A DNA stretch of 64,000 nt from Magicicada septendecula (Eukaryota > Arthropoda > Insecta > Hemiptera > Cicadidae), in assembly GCA_034769895.1 (NCBI GenBank), contig CM068375.1, positions 254,613,542 through 254,677,541 on the forward strand. Reading direction: 5' to 3'. Shown here piece after piece: positions 47,607-60,684 of the stretch (its first letter is position 1; every line of letters begins with the position of its first letter). The notes under the pieces are model-generated. The model was not told the origin of the DNA. It searched no databases and was given only the letters and a program-made list of their open reading frames with translations. Position numbers and translations under genes: made by a program.

Positions 47607-48783
47607 CTGAAAAATTTTAAAATTGAAAAACCAACCAGGTTACTTTGAATAAAAAGAAATAATAATACAAATGAATAAGTTTGCTAATAAGTAATAAAGA
47701 AAGGTTTAAAATGAATTTCAAAATTCAAAAAAGTTATGTAAGGACAGTTTACACAAATATTTCGATAATATTTTAGACCAATTATAAAATGGAGAAATAA
47801 TGTCACCAAGAATCCATATAAAGTAAGAAAAACAAACTTACTATCATATTTAAATAAAAAATAATAATAATAAAGGAATGAAGTTACAGAACATTCCTAC
47901 AAAATAAGATTAAGTTACAATAATCTTTAGCCAAAATATGAGGCATAAAAAGCAAAACATACTATAAAGGAATAAGCTACAAAAATTCTTAACTAGTAAG
48001 AAGCACTAACTTACTATGAAAAAAAAAAATTATGAAAAAAAAAGTATCAATCAAAACGATCAACTTCCACAACTATTTAGAAAAATAGGGGGAGGTAAAA
48101 TTAAACAAGCCTATGATCAAAAAATTAAATAAATAAAATAAACATTCTAAGAGTTATAATATGAAATGAGATGAAACAAAGAGTAATTAAAAATGAATAA
48201 AAATGTGAATTGTATCAATGAAAAGCATTGCTTCAAGTATTATCAAGTAGTATCTATAAAGAAAGATGAAAAAATATATGACTCGAACTGAGCAATAATG
48301 AAATACAAAAGTAAAAGATTCCCAACAAATATTATGATTATTATTATTATTATTATTATGAGTCACGAGATGACTGTATTGAGGATTCATTAATTGAGGT
48401 TGACTGTTGAATAAGTCCAGCAATCATTTAACTGAGCAGGGATGATGTTCCCCTGATCTCAGAATAAGAGTAGTTTTGAACGACGGAGTTAGGTAAGCAA
48501 ATAGAGCCCATCCGAATCAACTTCAGCTACAAAGTAGGGATAGTTAGGGAAAATAAGATTTATAGGGAATAATTTATCATAAAAGATCAATAAGCCAATT
48601 CGTAATATGAGAAAATAATGAAGAAAGGAATCAGAAGAAAGGAAATAAAATATACAGAATTACACATAAAAAATGAATGAGAAGCAGGAGAATTTAAGAA
48701 CAAAATGATACAATACAATTGATAATTTCATCAAACTTAGAATCACGTTTCATAAAATGATCAATTTTGGTGGAAGGGCATTA
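47607..48783 (+). other. Non-coding 3' interior of E, unit 2
   Basis: No gene is seen. The (ATT)n run near 48,335 is one repeat shorter than in unit 1. Confidence 0.7.
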
Positions 48784-51242
48784 TATAACATCGCCAAATT
48801 CAGATCAGTTTTGATAACAATAAGTATGTAAAAAACGCTAAAAAACAATTATGTTAATGAATAAATAATGAAGAGAGTAAAAACGTAAAAAGTAATTAAG
48901 AAAGAAGGAGAAAGAATTATAAACCAATAGTGATTATTAAAGAAACTCAACGACTAGACTGACAGACAAACGACTTTGACCCAACCCCAGAGATTGGCCA
49001 GCTAAGAACCAAAATAAAGTAAACAAGATGAGAAGTGAAGGAGAAGAAAATGAGAACAAAGAGGGAACAAACCAACGTTGAAGAAAATAAAATGAAACAC
49101 GTCAAGAAAACACAGACAAGGAATAAAGAATAGAGAAGTGAGGAATAATGTAATCAAAAATAATAAAGAAAATGAAACCAGTAAAGAACCAAAATAATTA
49201 ATGAATGTTAGTATTGATTGAATGACAATTGTAAATAGTCATTAATAAAACACGATAGCTAAAAATACACTAGCCAAAGAGTTAGGAGTACATGTAAGTG
49301 GTTAATAGAGAAAGACATGATATTAATAATTATATATAATATGTGTAGAGAAAGAGAGTAAAATAGTGAGAAGTAAACGGAAGTTAAACTAGTGAAAGTG
49401 AACTTACCCTAAAGTGAAATGATAGAAAAAGAAACACTAAGTAAATTATAATGAACACAAAATAATTTAAAAGTGCAAGTGATAAATAAATAAAAATATT
49501 GTCAGTAATAAAAATAGTAAGAATAGAGAAGGCTAAGATAAAGACTTAGTACAAATAACCAATGTTTAAGATTTAATAGTGAACAATAACATTTAAGAAA
49601 GTTATTATGAATAATATTTAAAATAAAACATTGATTCAGTAATAATGAACACTGAAGAGTGATATTAACTGTAGTAATTATAAAATAATATTATTATAGA
49701 ACTTAAGAATGTATTGTAGAATTTAAAGGTGAGAATCACAAGAAAAAGTAATAAGATGATGTTAACATGGAAAGGAAAGCAAAGAGTTTTATAAAATAAG
49801 TATGTCATAACCATAAGTAAATACCCATGTTATAAGGGGAGAGTAATGAAACAAGTTCAATAGAGGTGAGATTGTTTATCAACCGAACAATAAATCAAAA
49901 GTAATGAATTGTACACCAATATTAAATAATAAGTGTTAATTAATTGTATAAACAAATGTTTATGAATAGGAGATGGATTGGGTAATTATCCCAAACATAG
50001 ACCTAAATGTTATATGTTATATGATGAAAGGGTAGTAATTAATAGTCATATTGTTGACATTGGCAGAATAAATAAATGAGAAAAGAAAGCAATGTTTGAG
50101 TTATAAAAAAGAAAACCGTTAGTAAATAATTAGCAAGAAATATGGAATAACACAGTTGTAACACACAAAAATCATACAAAGACTGAACCAAAACACCTCC
50201 ATAGATAATAAACCTACTTATAAAAACAAAATAACGATCTAGGACAAAATGAGATGTGTATGAAACAATCAAAAACCAGTAATGGCTACTTAGACTTGAA
50301 ACAGGTCTAACGGTCAACCATAAACAAATACTAATTGTATGAAAATAGCCAAGTAATTAATAAATCCAAGGTGACTAATTAACCAAGGATAAATGGTAAA
50401 TATTATTAACAACAAAATATTAAAATAAGGAGTTATGTAAACAGAGAAATGTAATTAGTAAGTATTAAATTAATTGTAAACTTATAAAACATGAAAAACC
50501 CAATATTGTGGGTTACCAAAATAATCTTTGTGAGAAAATACAAATGACAGTGCTAATAATTAATACTTAAGAAGGAAGATAAGAGAAGGAAGGAAGTCAG
50601 AAGATATAGGAAGATTTGAAAAAAATTCAAATTTTGATAACAATGGATTTATATCAAGCTAGCCCAATCAGAATACTTTGGTAACCATGGAAACCACGGT
50701 TGAAGACGAAATTACCGTTGAATATCATTACTCAGAAAGTGACGCTCCGGAAAAACAGACGCCAGAATTCAGAACAACCTATTTTCTTATTTAAAATGTT
50801 TTAAAAGTCAAACAAATTATCAAAATTGAACGAGAAGGAGGCTGACTATCACTGAACTCAATTACCTGATGGAGAAGACGTTTTATGTCAAGACGAAGTG
50901 AAAAAAATGAATCTAAATACTTTGAAAAAGATGCCTGAAGCCCGAATAAACGAAAACTGAATTATATTGCGGCCACATTCCTTCAGTCCAGACCAACAGA
51001 TTAATCACATGCTACGAAGCTGTTAAGTATCCAATAAATTATCTAAACTTCCGAAATAACGCACTTTGAATATTTCTCACTATATTCTGAAATATCACTG
51101 AATCAATTTTATTCTCTTTCAAAGATTAAATAAAAATATTAATACACTGTATATTGGTCAAATTATAAAGATAACCTAGCATTAATGTACGAACCTTTAA
51201 AACACTTATACTACACTTCAACAAACCAGTTATAGTTACACA
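48784..51242 (+). repeat. 3' LTR of E, truncated by F, unit 2
   Basis: It matches 22726-25190. Directly after TAGTTACACA the F LTR begins. Confidence 0.85.
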
Positions 51243-51640
51243 TGTGACAATTAAAAAAGATACGCCGAAATATATTAAATACATAAAATACACTACCAGG
51301 ACTTACCTGTTTTATATCGCAACTACTTACCGTATTAGAATTTCACCAGAAGACCAAGGTCGCCACGATTATTTTTTATAGGCTAAAATATCGAAAACCT
51401 TTATACTCCACCTTAAATAATAAGGACAATTTTGCTATCTGACCACACCCAATTAATAATTCAGAAAGATTCCGGAACGTTTAGACGAATTTTGCAACAC
51501 AGAAATGAGAACGTGGTAATGACGAAATAACTGAGTCTAACACATTTTAGTGATTAAATGAATACTTTTAATGTTCTCTTCCTTGAAAATAAAATTATGC
51601 TCAATTGTACACATGGTAATTGAATTATTGTATTATATTT
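51243..51640 (-). repeat. Left F LTR, part 1 (up to the A insertion)
   Basis: It matches 63292-63686 and begins TGTGACAATT on the plus strand. The last four bases, ATTT (51637-51640), are the target duplicated by A. Confidence 0.88.
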
Positions 51641-52877
51641 TGTGACAGTACAAAAAGTCTGATATAAAAAGTATGGTATGCAAGGTAGTAAATTATGGTA
51701 TTTCGATGTTTTTAAAGTCATTTCTATGGGTAATACAATTTCCCTTGGTTTTTGCCTACAACGACGCAGTTCCGAGACAACAAAATAATTTCAAGGACAG
51801 CAGATAAAAAGACTTATAATGGTTACTGCCACTAATAACGGCGCTTCATACTGATGTTTCATTGGCCGACAACGCCAAACGTCATTAAAACAACAATGAC
51901 GTATTTAAAATACGTAACAAACAAGGCGATTATATAACCAGAGACAAAGAACGATGACGTTTACTCACACACACATACGTAAAATTTGCATAATTTTCGC
52001 CCCAGTCTGCAGAAATTCATCATGGCGATAACACGCTAACCATTGTGCTGGCCTGAGTTAGTCAGTTTTTAGTGTCTTAAATAAGTCAAAATGTAATAAA
52101 AATGTGAATAAGTATCAACTACAGAAGAACTAAAACAGTGTGCAGTAATTGTTTTACAAAATTATACTTAGAGTCAGTGAATTCAGTAAAATGTAACCAC
52201 GCCGTTGGAGAAAGCAACATGTGATCCACTTCTAGAACTTCCAGTCTACCGAATCAGGAAAGTGTAAACCCAAAATTTTACTTAAAGAGCTCTTTACCCA
52301 AATTGCAGATATGTGTACACAAAAAGTAAATTGAGATGATAAGTATGAATGTGAGAGAGAAAGCGGGGCGCGAGCATGTTAAATGTCGACATCCAAACGG
52401 GGTGTTGGTTTGCATTTGTGTTAATAAAAATAAGTAAAATCATTTGATAATGAAGCAGCTGCCTAGTTAATATATAAAATTTGGTAAACTAACGTTTAAT
52501 AAAATACAAAAGAGTTGTATGTTGAAAGAGAGCCAATAAGTAATGGCCGCCATGTTAAAATTTGATCTGGTGTACACGCTCAAATAAATTGCTAAATAAA
52601 TCGCTATTAATGGTGAATGTTTCAATTGAACGTATTCTCATTTCTATGCCTGTCTCTGTCAGCAATCACGCTGAGTCGAATCCTTGGACCTTAGGTAATA
52701 TTAAAAACAACAAGATTGAAATAACCAGATGCTCCAACTATGGTAAGTACCATAATTATGGTGCGCGTTACATACGTGACTCATACAAGTAATGTAAACA
52801 GACCCGAATATAGGTTACTGGTTATTCCTGCATACAAATACATTTTATATTTATTTAAATATATATGAGTTATAACA
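51641..52877 (+). repeat. 5' LTR of A, copy 2
   Basis: It lacks the 11-bp TGTACGTGCAG segment, has TTTGATCTGG for TTTTATCTGG and an extra T in TATGGTAAGTACC. All three states are shared with its own 3' LTR. Confidence 0.93.
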
Positions 52878-52879
52878 AA

Positions 52880-52897
52880 TGGCACCCGAACTGGGAC
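52880..52897 (+). other. Primer binding site of A, copy 2
   Basis: TGGCACCCGAACTGGGAC, two bases after the LTR. Confidence 0.85.
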
Positions 52898-53028
52898 TAT
52901 ATAAAATACATTAATATATTTTATATAATAAGCCTGAATGGTGGCAGAGTGGACATGGAAAATGAGAATATGGTTGTAGGTTAGGTGGTAACGATAATAA
53001 AGCGACAAACCATTAACAGATTTTTATA

Positions 53029-54240
53029 ATGGCAGAAAATAAAGAAAATTGTTCTTTATTAAGAATGACTGACAGTACGAATAACAGTCAAATAAGTATG
53101 ACAGAATCAATAGTCATGAGTGAAGGAGTCGTTCACTCAACACCAATCCCAAATAACAGGGCTGAAAATAGCGAAATTATAAAAACAATGCAAATGCTTT
53201 TTAATCAGAAATTCAGCAAACTTGATGAGAAATTTAATGAACAAAACAGCGAAATTAGAGGAATCCAGAGTAATTTTAATGTAAAGTTTGACGAAATAAA
53301 AAACGAAATAAAAAACAAAATTTTAATTTTGATAAACGAATTGATGAAATGCACGCACGTTTTGATAAAACGGAAGAGAAAATAATTGCATTAGTTAATG
53401 AGAAGTTTGATAAACAAAAGAATAAAGTAGATGAAAATTACGAGAGTAAAATGGGGGTAGAGAATAGTAGAGAATCAAATAAATTGAATGAAAATAAAGA
53501 CAAGGTAAGTAGTGGTGAGAATTATGATAATAGAATTAAAAATATGGTGTTAGAAAATAATTGTGTGAGTATTGAGAGTGGTGATAAAAGTATAATGGGA
53601 GTAGAATTTGATAAGGAAGTGATAAAAAGTGTTGATGAATTAGAGAGAAAGTATAGAGAGAATTTACAGATAAAGGGGTTGCAGGGGGTAAATTTTTCCC
53701 TTAATGTTGTAGTGGGGGTGAAGAAATGGCTTCGCGTGAATATGTGAAAGACGATAGGTCTACAGATAGATTTCCCTTGGTTTTTTATGCACTTCACAGG
53801 TGGTGCTGTAATGATAAGTTAGTATCCCCTGCATATTTTGAGAGAGAGTGTGTAGCTTGGTATGATGGTGAGAAATGTTTTGAGAGAGAGAGAGAAAGAG
53901 AGAAATAGAGATATTTAAAGTAAAGAAAAATTATGAAGAATTCATAGAAAGGCTAGGCATAGAGAGAAATAACAATGATAATGAGTACTTACCTTACAAT
54001 GACATTGAGATAGCAGTAGGTGAGGTTAACAATGAGAATATAACTTACCTAATGTTAACAGATAATACCAACGGAGACTGGACAAAATTGACCAATATTG
54101 AACAGGTATATGAACCAACAGAAGTGATAATAAATGACATAGAAATAAGAGATTATTATAATAATAATAATAAATTTGATATAAATAAGAATGATCTATG
54201 TTACAAATATGTTAGACTATTATTCGACGATATGGGGTAA
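53029..54240 (+). pseudogene. gag-like coiled-coil protein of A, copy 2 (three frame breaks)
   Basis: Besides the (GA)n break seen in the other copies, one A is lost from an A run near 53312 (frame ends at 53385) and one G from a G run near 53719 (frame ends at 53747). These are single-base losses in homopolymers, so either recent decay or consensus errors. One further replacement, Glu for Gln in SMTESIVMSEG. Otherwise it matches copies 0 and 1. Confidence 0.7.
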
Positions 54241-55995
54241 TTGTTTATTGTTTATTGTTCATGAACATTTAATGATATGAATAATATGGTGTTGAAATGC
54301 ATTGTCTTATGGAACGATTTGTGGTTAATGATAAGAAATAATAAGTTGGACTGCATATTCTTTTATGTGTACATGTTATTATGTTAAGTGTATTTGTGTA
54401 CTTTGCTGTTGTGTATTTTATGTATTTTTTGTGTGTAAACTATGTATTGTAAAATTTTAAATAATTGAAAGAAGTTTAATAATGATTTTGAAATAACTAG
54501 GGAATTCAGATTCTAATGGTTAGTAGATGATTATGTATTTGGCTATTGAGAAGTATTGTTGTTAGTAGATAAGTGATGAATTTCTAATGGTATATTAATG
54601 TGAAATGTTGTAAAGAGTTTGGGAATAGTGATAAATAAGGGCATTGGAGTTAGTTAGATAGAGTTAATGGGAGTTAGGGAAAATAAAGTGCTGAGATGCT
54701 GATAATATATAAAGAGGTGTTAGATATTTTAGGGACACAGTGGTTAGCAATTATATGTAGAGGTGAGTAATGTGGATGGTAATTATATTTGTTGTTGATG
54801 GTGATATTTTGTAATAAGGGTATTGGTGTAGGAGTCCAACGAGAGATGTTGAGACAGGAAGGGACCGTTTAGCGCCGGAAAGGGTTACCTGAAAGGGTCA
54901 GGAACTGATAAGGGAATGAGTTGGTTAGAGGGAATACACATATACTAGTACAAAAATGAGCGGTGCCAGAGGTTTTAAATGGGATTTGTGAAGGGGGTTA
55001 TTATTGAGATATTGGTGTCATTTTATATGTAAATGGTTAGAAGCGGTTGTTAGTAGAGAAAAAGGGGTAGTAAGGTTAGGTTGACAAATGCCAAAATAAG
55101 ATAGAGAAAAATGAATAATAGAGAGTCACTCAAACTAATAAGGATAAAAAGGTTAGAAAAAGGAAAATTCATAGTAGAAAGGTGATGTAACTGAAAGGTA
55201 CGGTAAATGGAAAGGTAAATGACAAATTTGAGAATTCTGCATAGAAGCTAAATGAATGTTAAATGATAAAAGTTAATAGAGAGTTGATAGTAATAATGTT
55301 ATAAAGTTTTGCTACAAGTTATGAAAATATGAATTCAGTAATGTGAATTGTTCAATGTTAGTGTTTAATGCTTATGATGTACAATGTTTTGTTGTGTTTT
55401 ATAATGACAACAATAGTGTGTGTGGATAGGAGGTTACTACCAGGATAGTAACGATTATAATATTAAAATTTTGTAAAGTTTGTCCATTCTCTAGAAATGA
55501 TTCTGTTATAAAGAAAGTTAAACATAAGAAAAGATCGTAAAGAAATTATAAAGCTTTAAAGTTGTTTGCCATGATATAGATATTGTAAGATTATATGAAG
55601 TAAAATATTAGGGTTAATGGTTGTTGCTAAAGCAGTAAAGTAGATTTTTGTTTAGGTTAAGAGCAATTGTTTTCATGTGATAAAGAGAGTGAATATAATT
55701 GACGGAAGTCAGAAAGGTGTACTAGATACCGGATTGTTAAAAAGAGAAGGAATTTTCTGTCTTAATTCTTGATATACATTGTTTGCAACTTGTAGAATTA
55801 AGCAAACCAATGCCCCAAAACGCAAACCAACGTACTAAGAGGAAACATATCAGTTGTGGATATGGATATAGAGAAGGCCACTATTTTTAAATTTTGTATT
55901 GAATGTTTCAGAGTTTTATGGTGTGGTGACCGCGGTCCTGAGCTGGCCAGTGCGTCAGAGCAGGAGCGTAAAGTGCCTCATGGCCTTATGGTGTA
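54241..55995 (+). other. Non-coding interior of A, copy 2
   Basis: No gene is seen. Module I (TGTAGGAGTCC to GAATGAGTT) lies at 54827-54922. Confidence 0.75.
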
Positions 55996-56193
55996 GGGAT
56001 CTCTCAGGAGAAGTCCAGTAAGGTCAGAGGGTGCGAACCTCATCATTGGACCAAGGGTAAGTGATTGAATTTTTTTTATAGTAACACTACAGGGGGTTGT
56101 GGCTCCATATCTGAGCTGATCCTTTTAGAGAGGTGTGAATGAGTCAATGAAAGTTTTTGTGTCTCGACACAAAACCTTTCATTGAGGGTGTTT
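55996..56193 (+). other. Conserved 3'-terminal module II of A, copy 2
   Basis: It has the same landmarks as 3897-4094, with the hairpin at 56144-56185. One change in the second block region (CAGGGGGTTG for CATGGGGTTG). Confidence 0.65.
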
Positions 56194-57427
56194 TGTGACA
56201 GTACAAAAAGTCTGATATAAAAAGTATGGTATGCAAGGTAGTAAATTATGGTATTTCGATGTTTTTAAGTCATTTCTATGGGTAATACAATTTCCCTTGG
56301 TTTTTGCCTACAACGACGCAGTTCCGAGACAACAAAATAATTTCAAGGACAGCAGATAAAAAGACTTATAATGGTTACTGCCACTAATAACGGCGCTTCA
56401 TACTGATGTTTCATTGGCCGACAACGCCAAACGTCATTAAAACAACAATGACGTATTTAAAATACGTAACAAACAAGGCGATTATATAACCAGAGACAAA
56501 GAACGATGACGTTTACTCACACACACATACGTAAAATTTGCATAATTTTCGCCCCAGTCTGCAGAAATTCATCATGGCGATAACACGCTAACCATTGTGC
56601 TGGCCTGAGTTAGTCAGTTTTTAGTGTCTTAAATAAGTCAAAATGTAATAAAAATGTGAATAAGTATCAACTACAGAAGAACTAAAACAGTGTGCAGTAA
56701 TTGTTTTACAAAATTATACTTAGAGTCAGTGAATTCAGTAAAATGTAACCACGCCGTTGGAGAAAGCAACATGTGATCCACTTCTAGAACTTCCAGTCTA
56801 CCGAATCAGGAAAGTGTAAACCCAAAATTTTACTTAAAGAGCTCTTTACCCAAATTGCAGATATGTGTACACAAAAAGTAAATTGAGATGATAAGTATGA
56901 ATGTGAGAGAGAAAGCGGGGCGCGAGCATGTTAAATGTCGACATCCAAACGGGGTGTTGGTTTGCATTTGTGTTAATAAAAATAAGTAAAATCATTTGAT
57001 AATGAAGCAGCTGCTTAGTTAATATATAAAATTTGGTAAACTAACGTTTAATAAAATATAAAAGAGTTGTATGTTGAAAGAGAGCCAATAAGTAATGGCC
57101 GCCATGTTAAAATTTGATCTGGTGTACACGCTCAAATAAATTGCTAAATAAATCGCTATTAATGGTGAATGTTTCAATTGAACGTATTCTCATTTCTATG
57201 CCTGTCTCTGTCAGCAATCACGCTGAGTCGAATCCTTGGACCTTAGGTAATATTAAAAACAACAAGATTGAAATAACCAGATGCTCCAACTATGGTAAGT
57301 ACCATAATTATGGTGCGCGTTACATACGTGACTCATACAAGTAATGTAAACAGACCCGAATATAGGTTACTGGTTATTCCTGCATACAAATACATTTTAT
57401 ATTTATTTAAATATATGAGTTATAACA
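56194..57427 (+). repeat. 3' LTR of A, copy 2, intact
   Basis: It begins TGTGACAG and ends TAACA, followed by ATTT and F sequence. It is the only complete A 3' LTR in the window and shows what lies beyond the GAGCTC where the other two are broken. Confidence 0.94.
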
Positions 57428-58392
57428 ATTTGTATCTGGAATAATTACGTTTACTGTTCTTAGTATAAACATGTTAATAGAATTATTATATGATATTTAT
57501 ATAAACTTATAATTACAGCCCAGCCTGCTTATTCTCTCTTATTATTTACAGTACCTTATTTTCCGAAAAATCCCATTTGTTCTTTAAATTCGCACATATA
57601 TATCGAGGCCTCGCCCGAACACGCGTTCTCGCTTTCGTTATTCCCGGCACCTTACATTTTCACTCACTGACCACGGCACTGTTCTCATTATATATTCGTT
57701 ACTTCCTCGGGTCCCGGTCGGTATGAAGACGTTATTTCATTTAGTTATTCATACTTAAACAGTTCAACCCGACCGGGCCGCGTGGGACAACTACGGCTGG
57801 ATGTGAACCCTGTTGCAAGATAACGTGCACTGCTTAGCGTCTCTGCCTAATGTGTACTGTGTTGAGGCGGGAGGAAGCTGCCGTTCACTGCCACCTGATT
57901 TCGTTGTCGTTTAACATTGAGTTGCTGTGTTCTATTGACTTTATGCCTGAAATATAGTAGTTATTTCAGCAAAGTGTGTCGACGATATTTGGCGCTGCGA
58001 GACTTACGTCACTAAAAGTGGGAGGTACTTAACGATATTTCCTGTAGGTCGTCTTGCTGATATCACAAACTGTTCGTTCATGCGCCATTTTTCCTAGCGT
58101 CGTTTAAGTTTCTGGGCGTCCCCACGGCGCGCATACGTGAGTTGTTGAGTGCGTGCACCGTCACACTTATACAGAGTTCTGAGAATTCGAGGGTGATACA
58201 AATTCCTCGCCTGGTTACACAACGGAATATTACGCCTTGCCTTTGTTCTAACTGTTCTCTTGCCACGTGGTCTGTTACAATGGAAATAACGTTTGCACAA
58301 TATTTTTTACAAAACCCCAAAAATAAAATAAATAAAAATACAAATACCCCATAACTGTAATAAATGAAATGACCCAATTTTGACACGTTACA
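57428..58392 (-). repeat. Left F LTR, part 2 (after the A insertion)
   Basis: It starts with the second ATTT and matches 63683-64000 as far as the window goes. On the minus strand the LTR starts TGTAACGTGTC at 58392, next to the polypurine tract. Together with part 1 the LTR is about 1.36 kb. It contains a GC-richer block (57600-58000). Reading frames on either strand here are not supported as genes. Confidence 0.82.
57666..57694 (-). promoter_or_regulatory. Core promoter of F: TATA box and arthropod-type initiator
   Basis: On the minus strand TATATAA (57694-57688) is followed 24 nt later by TCAGT (57670-57666), the arthropod initiator consensus. The pair is repeated in the right LTR at about 63,920-63,950. 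The predicted start is the A at 57668. Confidence 0.55.
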
Positions 58393-58582
58393 ATACCCCC
58401 TCAATGAGAATTCTGCTGTCCAGAACAGAAGAAATCTCATTGATAAAACCCCTAAGAGGACCGGTGAGGAACTGGTGCCAACAACCCCCTTGTTCTTAAT
58501 CTGCATGGGTACACGACCCCCCTGGCTTGGCGACTATGGACGCATCTGAACGAGATCACTGGACTTCTCCGTTAGAGATCCC
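58393..58582 (-). other. Conserved 3'-terminal non-coding module II of F
   Basis: On the minus strand, going toward the LTR: GGGATCTCT and GGAGAAGTCCAGT (58582-58558), GGGGTTGTTGGCACCA (58488-58473), TCCTCTTAGGGG (58460-58449), hairpin (58443-58401), then GGGGGTAT as polypurine tract against the LTR. It matches the A module in order and spacing. Confidence 0.65.
58401..58443 (-). other. 43-nt hairpin before the 3' LTR of F
   Basis: The outer arms TCAATGAGA and TCTCATTGA are perfect complements. The inner stem ATTCTGCTGT with ACAGAAGAAAT pairs with two mismatches. It sits directly on the G-run, like the A hairpin. Confidence 0.75.
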
Positions 58583-59827
58583 AACACCGAAAAATCAAAC
58601 AGACATGCACCACGGCACACCTCACCTTCTAACATGCTACCCCCCAAAATCCTCAATCCCTGGCTCAGATTATGCCAGATCCTCCACCGATATGTTTCCC
58701 CTTGTATGCAAGCTGGGCTGCCTTTAGCAGATACTGGGCTCACACACACTCACATTACCTACTGACATTACATATTATAAAATTGAAAAAAAATTTTTTT
58801 TTTTTTAAGTCATTTAAATTACAACCCATTGGTTGTTTTCAGGTAAAATTGATTCATAAATTTTGCATAAATTCTAAATCATTCTCTTCATTGTTTTCTG
58901 TTTTTATTTAAAATAAGTGAATTTAAACATTTCTTATAATTAAACATATCCTTAACCTAACATGTGAATACTTAAGAGTCTAACAATACAAGTCAATACA
59001 ATAACTCAATAAAATAAACAGGGTTAGCACACAAACAATAAAATAATCAATACTTAAAATATCCATTAGCTGGCAGGCGCAAAATCAAGATTTTTTTTTT
59101 CTAAAAAAAAATATTTTCCAAAAATTTTTACAATTCAAAGAAAAAAAAATTTAAATTTATCAAAAGGTTTCCTTTACATATAGAAATTGTTTAAAATTTG
59201 TTTAAATTGATCAAAAAACAAAAGTTGAATTGACTTCCTTGCTATTAACTTATATGACCTCACGATCAGCTGATCTAAACTAGGTCAAGTCCACAACCTT
59301 GACCCACATACGTTATGTACAAGTTCTATCTGAAAATACATTTAACATCTGTAGCATTCTAACTTGCCACACAAAACATAATAAAACAAAACATTTAAAA
59401 TTAACAAAATATTACTATAAATAATAAGCAAATTGACATTTAAATTATTCAAAATAAACAATTCTTAATTTTACATTATTTCCAAATTCTATCAAAATTT
59501 TGTCACTGGTTGTAAATTAAAATTTTATATCTTTATTATAAATCTCTTTCTTTACTTGACAATCTCATTCTAAATTACTGTGGGTGATTGAGTTACTCAT
59601 CTCCATTTAATTTACTACTTGATCTGTATACATATATAATCCTTCTCCCTCTGACTCTAATACTCATCAACGTTAACTAATATGACACCCATCTCTATCA
59701 AAAACATCTACCAAACACTCTCTAACCCCAACTTATCATTAAACTCAATTCGCCACCTTCTCTCTCTATATATAAAAAAACTCTCTAACCCTTTGTATTT
59801 AGGATACGTGTTTCCCCCCCAAAAAAA
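58583..59827 (-). other. Non-coding interior of F, 3' part
   Basis: AT-rich with homopolymer runs. No convincing gene on either strand. The first 200 bp are richer in GC and may extend module II. Confidence 0.6.
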
Positions 59828-59933
59828 AACTCATTTCCCATTATCTGGCCCCTGGATTCCACCTAAGGCGACCCCGTTCCCCCTAAATCGTTCCCATCCC
59901 GTCCCAACTATCATTATGTTGCGGACTCCTACA
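59828..59933 (-). other. Conserved non-coding module I of F
   Basis: On the minus strand TGTAGGAGTCC (59933-59923), GGATGGGAACGATTTAG (59899-59883) and GATAATGGGAAATGAGTT (59845-59828) correspond to module I of A at 2728-2823. A plus-strand frame covering it (59682-60011) looks accidental. Confidence 0.6.
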
Positions 59934-60684
59934 TTACACTACCCCCTACTACAAAATTGCCATCCCCAAAAATCTCAATCTTATTACCTCACTTCAAATA
60001 CAACAAAATAACATCATTAATTATAAACATCAACATATCACTCAAAACTCTACATATATTCTCCACAACTACTGTGTCAACATCAATACTTTTCAAAACT
60101 CTGTAATATACATTAAGTCAAAACAACATTACATTAGTTTCATCTCTACTATTTCTTTAACTTCAACTTGGACTGATCTACATGTCCCACAGAATATTCA
60201 TCACCCACAAACTATCTCTTATTAAGTTTCACAAATTATTACTTTATTTCTCATTACTTTAAATAGCATCTGTAATACATCTAAACATTACATTAAACAT
60301 TAATTACTTGGAGCATTTATAACCAATATACCAGTGACATTTTATTGCTGATCAGCTGATATCCTTAACACAATTAAAACACATCTCAAAATTGAACAAA
60401 TTACATGAAATATATATATTTATCAGTACTTACTTCTACCCTCATTGTTTCCCCTCTTTCTGATTCTGATACTTTGTGTTAACCGCCTACCAGACGGTTT
60501 AATTATTTACTTAGTTGCAAATATACACACATAATGAAGACACATATTGTTATCAATGCTTATATCTAACCTACGATAATAAAATAATACATTTAAAATT
60601 ATAGCATGAACACCTTATATTGAATGTATGAGCATCTAATTACTTAAACAGAGCACAAGCATTTTCATTGGATCAAAATTTGAA
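59934..60684 (-). other. Non-coding interior of F, middle part
   Basis: AT-rich; nothing recognisable. Confidence 0.55.

Larger units (their letters stand above)
40197..51242 (+). mobile_element. Element E, unit 2
   Basis: This is the second copy of E, with the same internal deletion, frame breaks and non-LTR insertion as unit 1. It is cut at 51242 by the F LTR. Confidence 0.88.
51641..57427 (+). mobile_element. Element A, copy 2, complete
   Basis: This 5,787-bp element has LTRs of 1,237 and 1,234 bp and a 4-bp target duplication ATTT (51637-51640 and 57428-57431). The empty site is visible in the other F LTR at 63683-63686, which proves both edges. Confidence 0.95.

Noticed and set aside
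30817-56860. The second unit is purely an assembly duplication
   Set aside because: Not fully excluded, but the units differ by many substitutions and indels (seven residues in D pol, ATT repeat number, 3-bp and 2-bp indels), so they are separate sequences or alleles, not an identical loop.
58078-58506. 142-residue minus-strand frame at the F LTR edge
   Set aside because: It crosses the LTR boundary and hairpin and has no domain; reading-frame length here follows base composition.
59682-60011. 109-residue plus-strand frame in F
   Set aside because: Low-complexity Pro/Ser/Asn composition, antisense to F, and it overlaps conserved module I, whose conservation is on the other strand and not codon-like.
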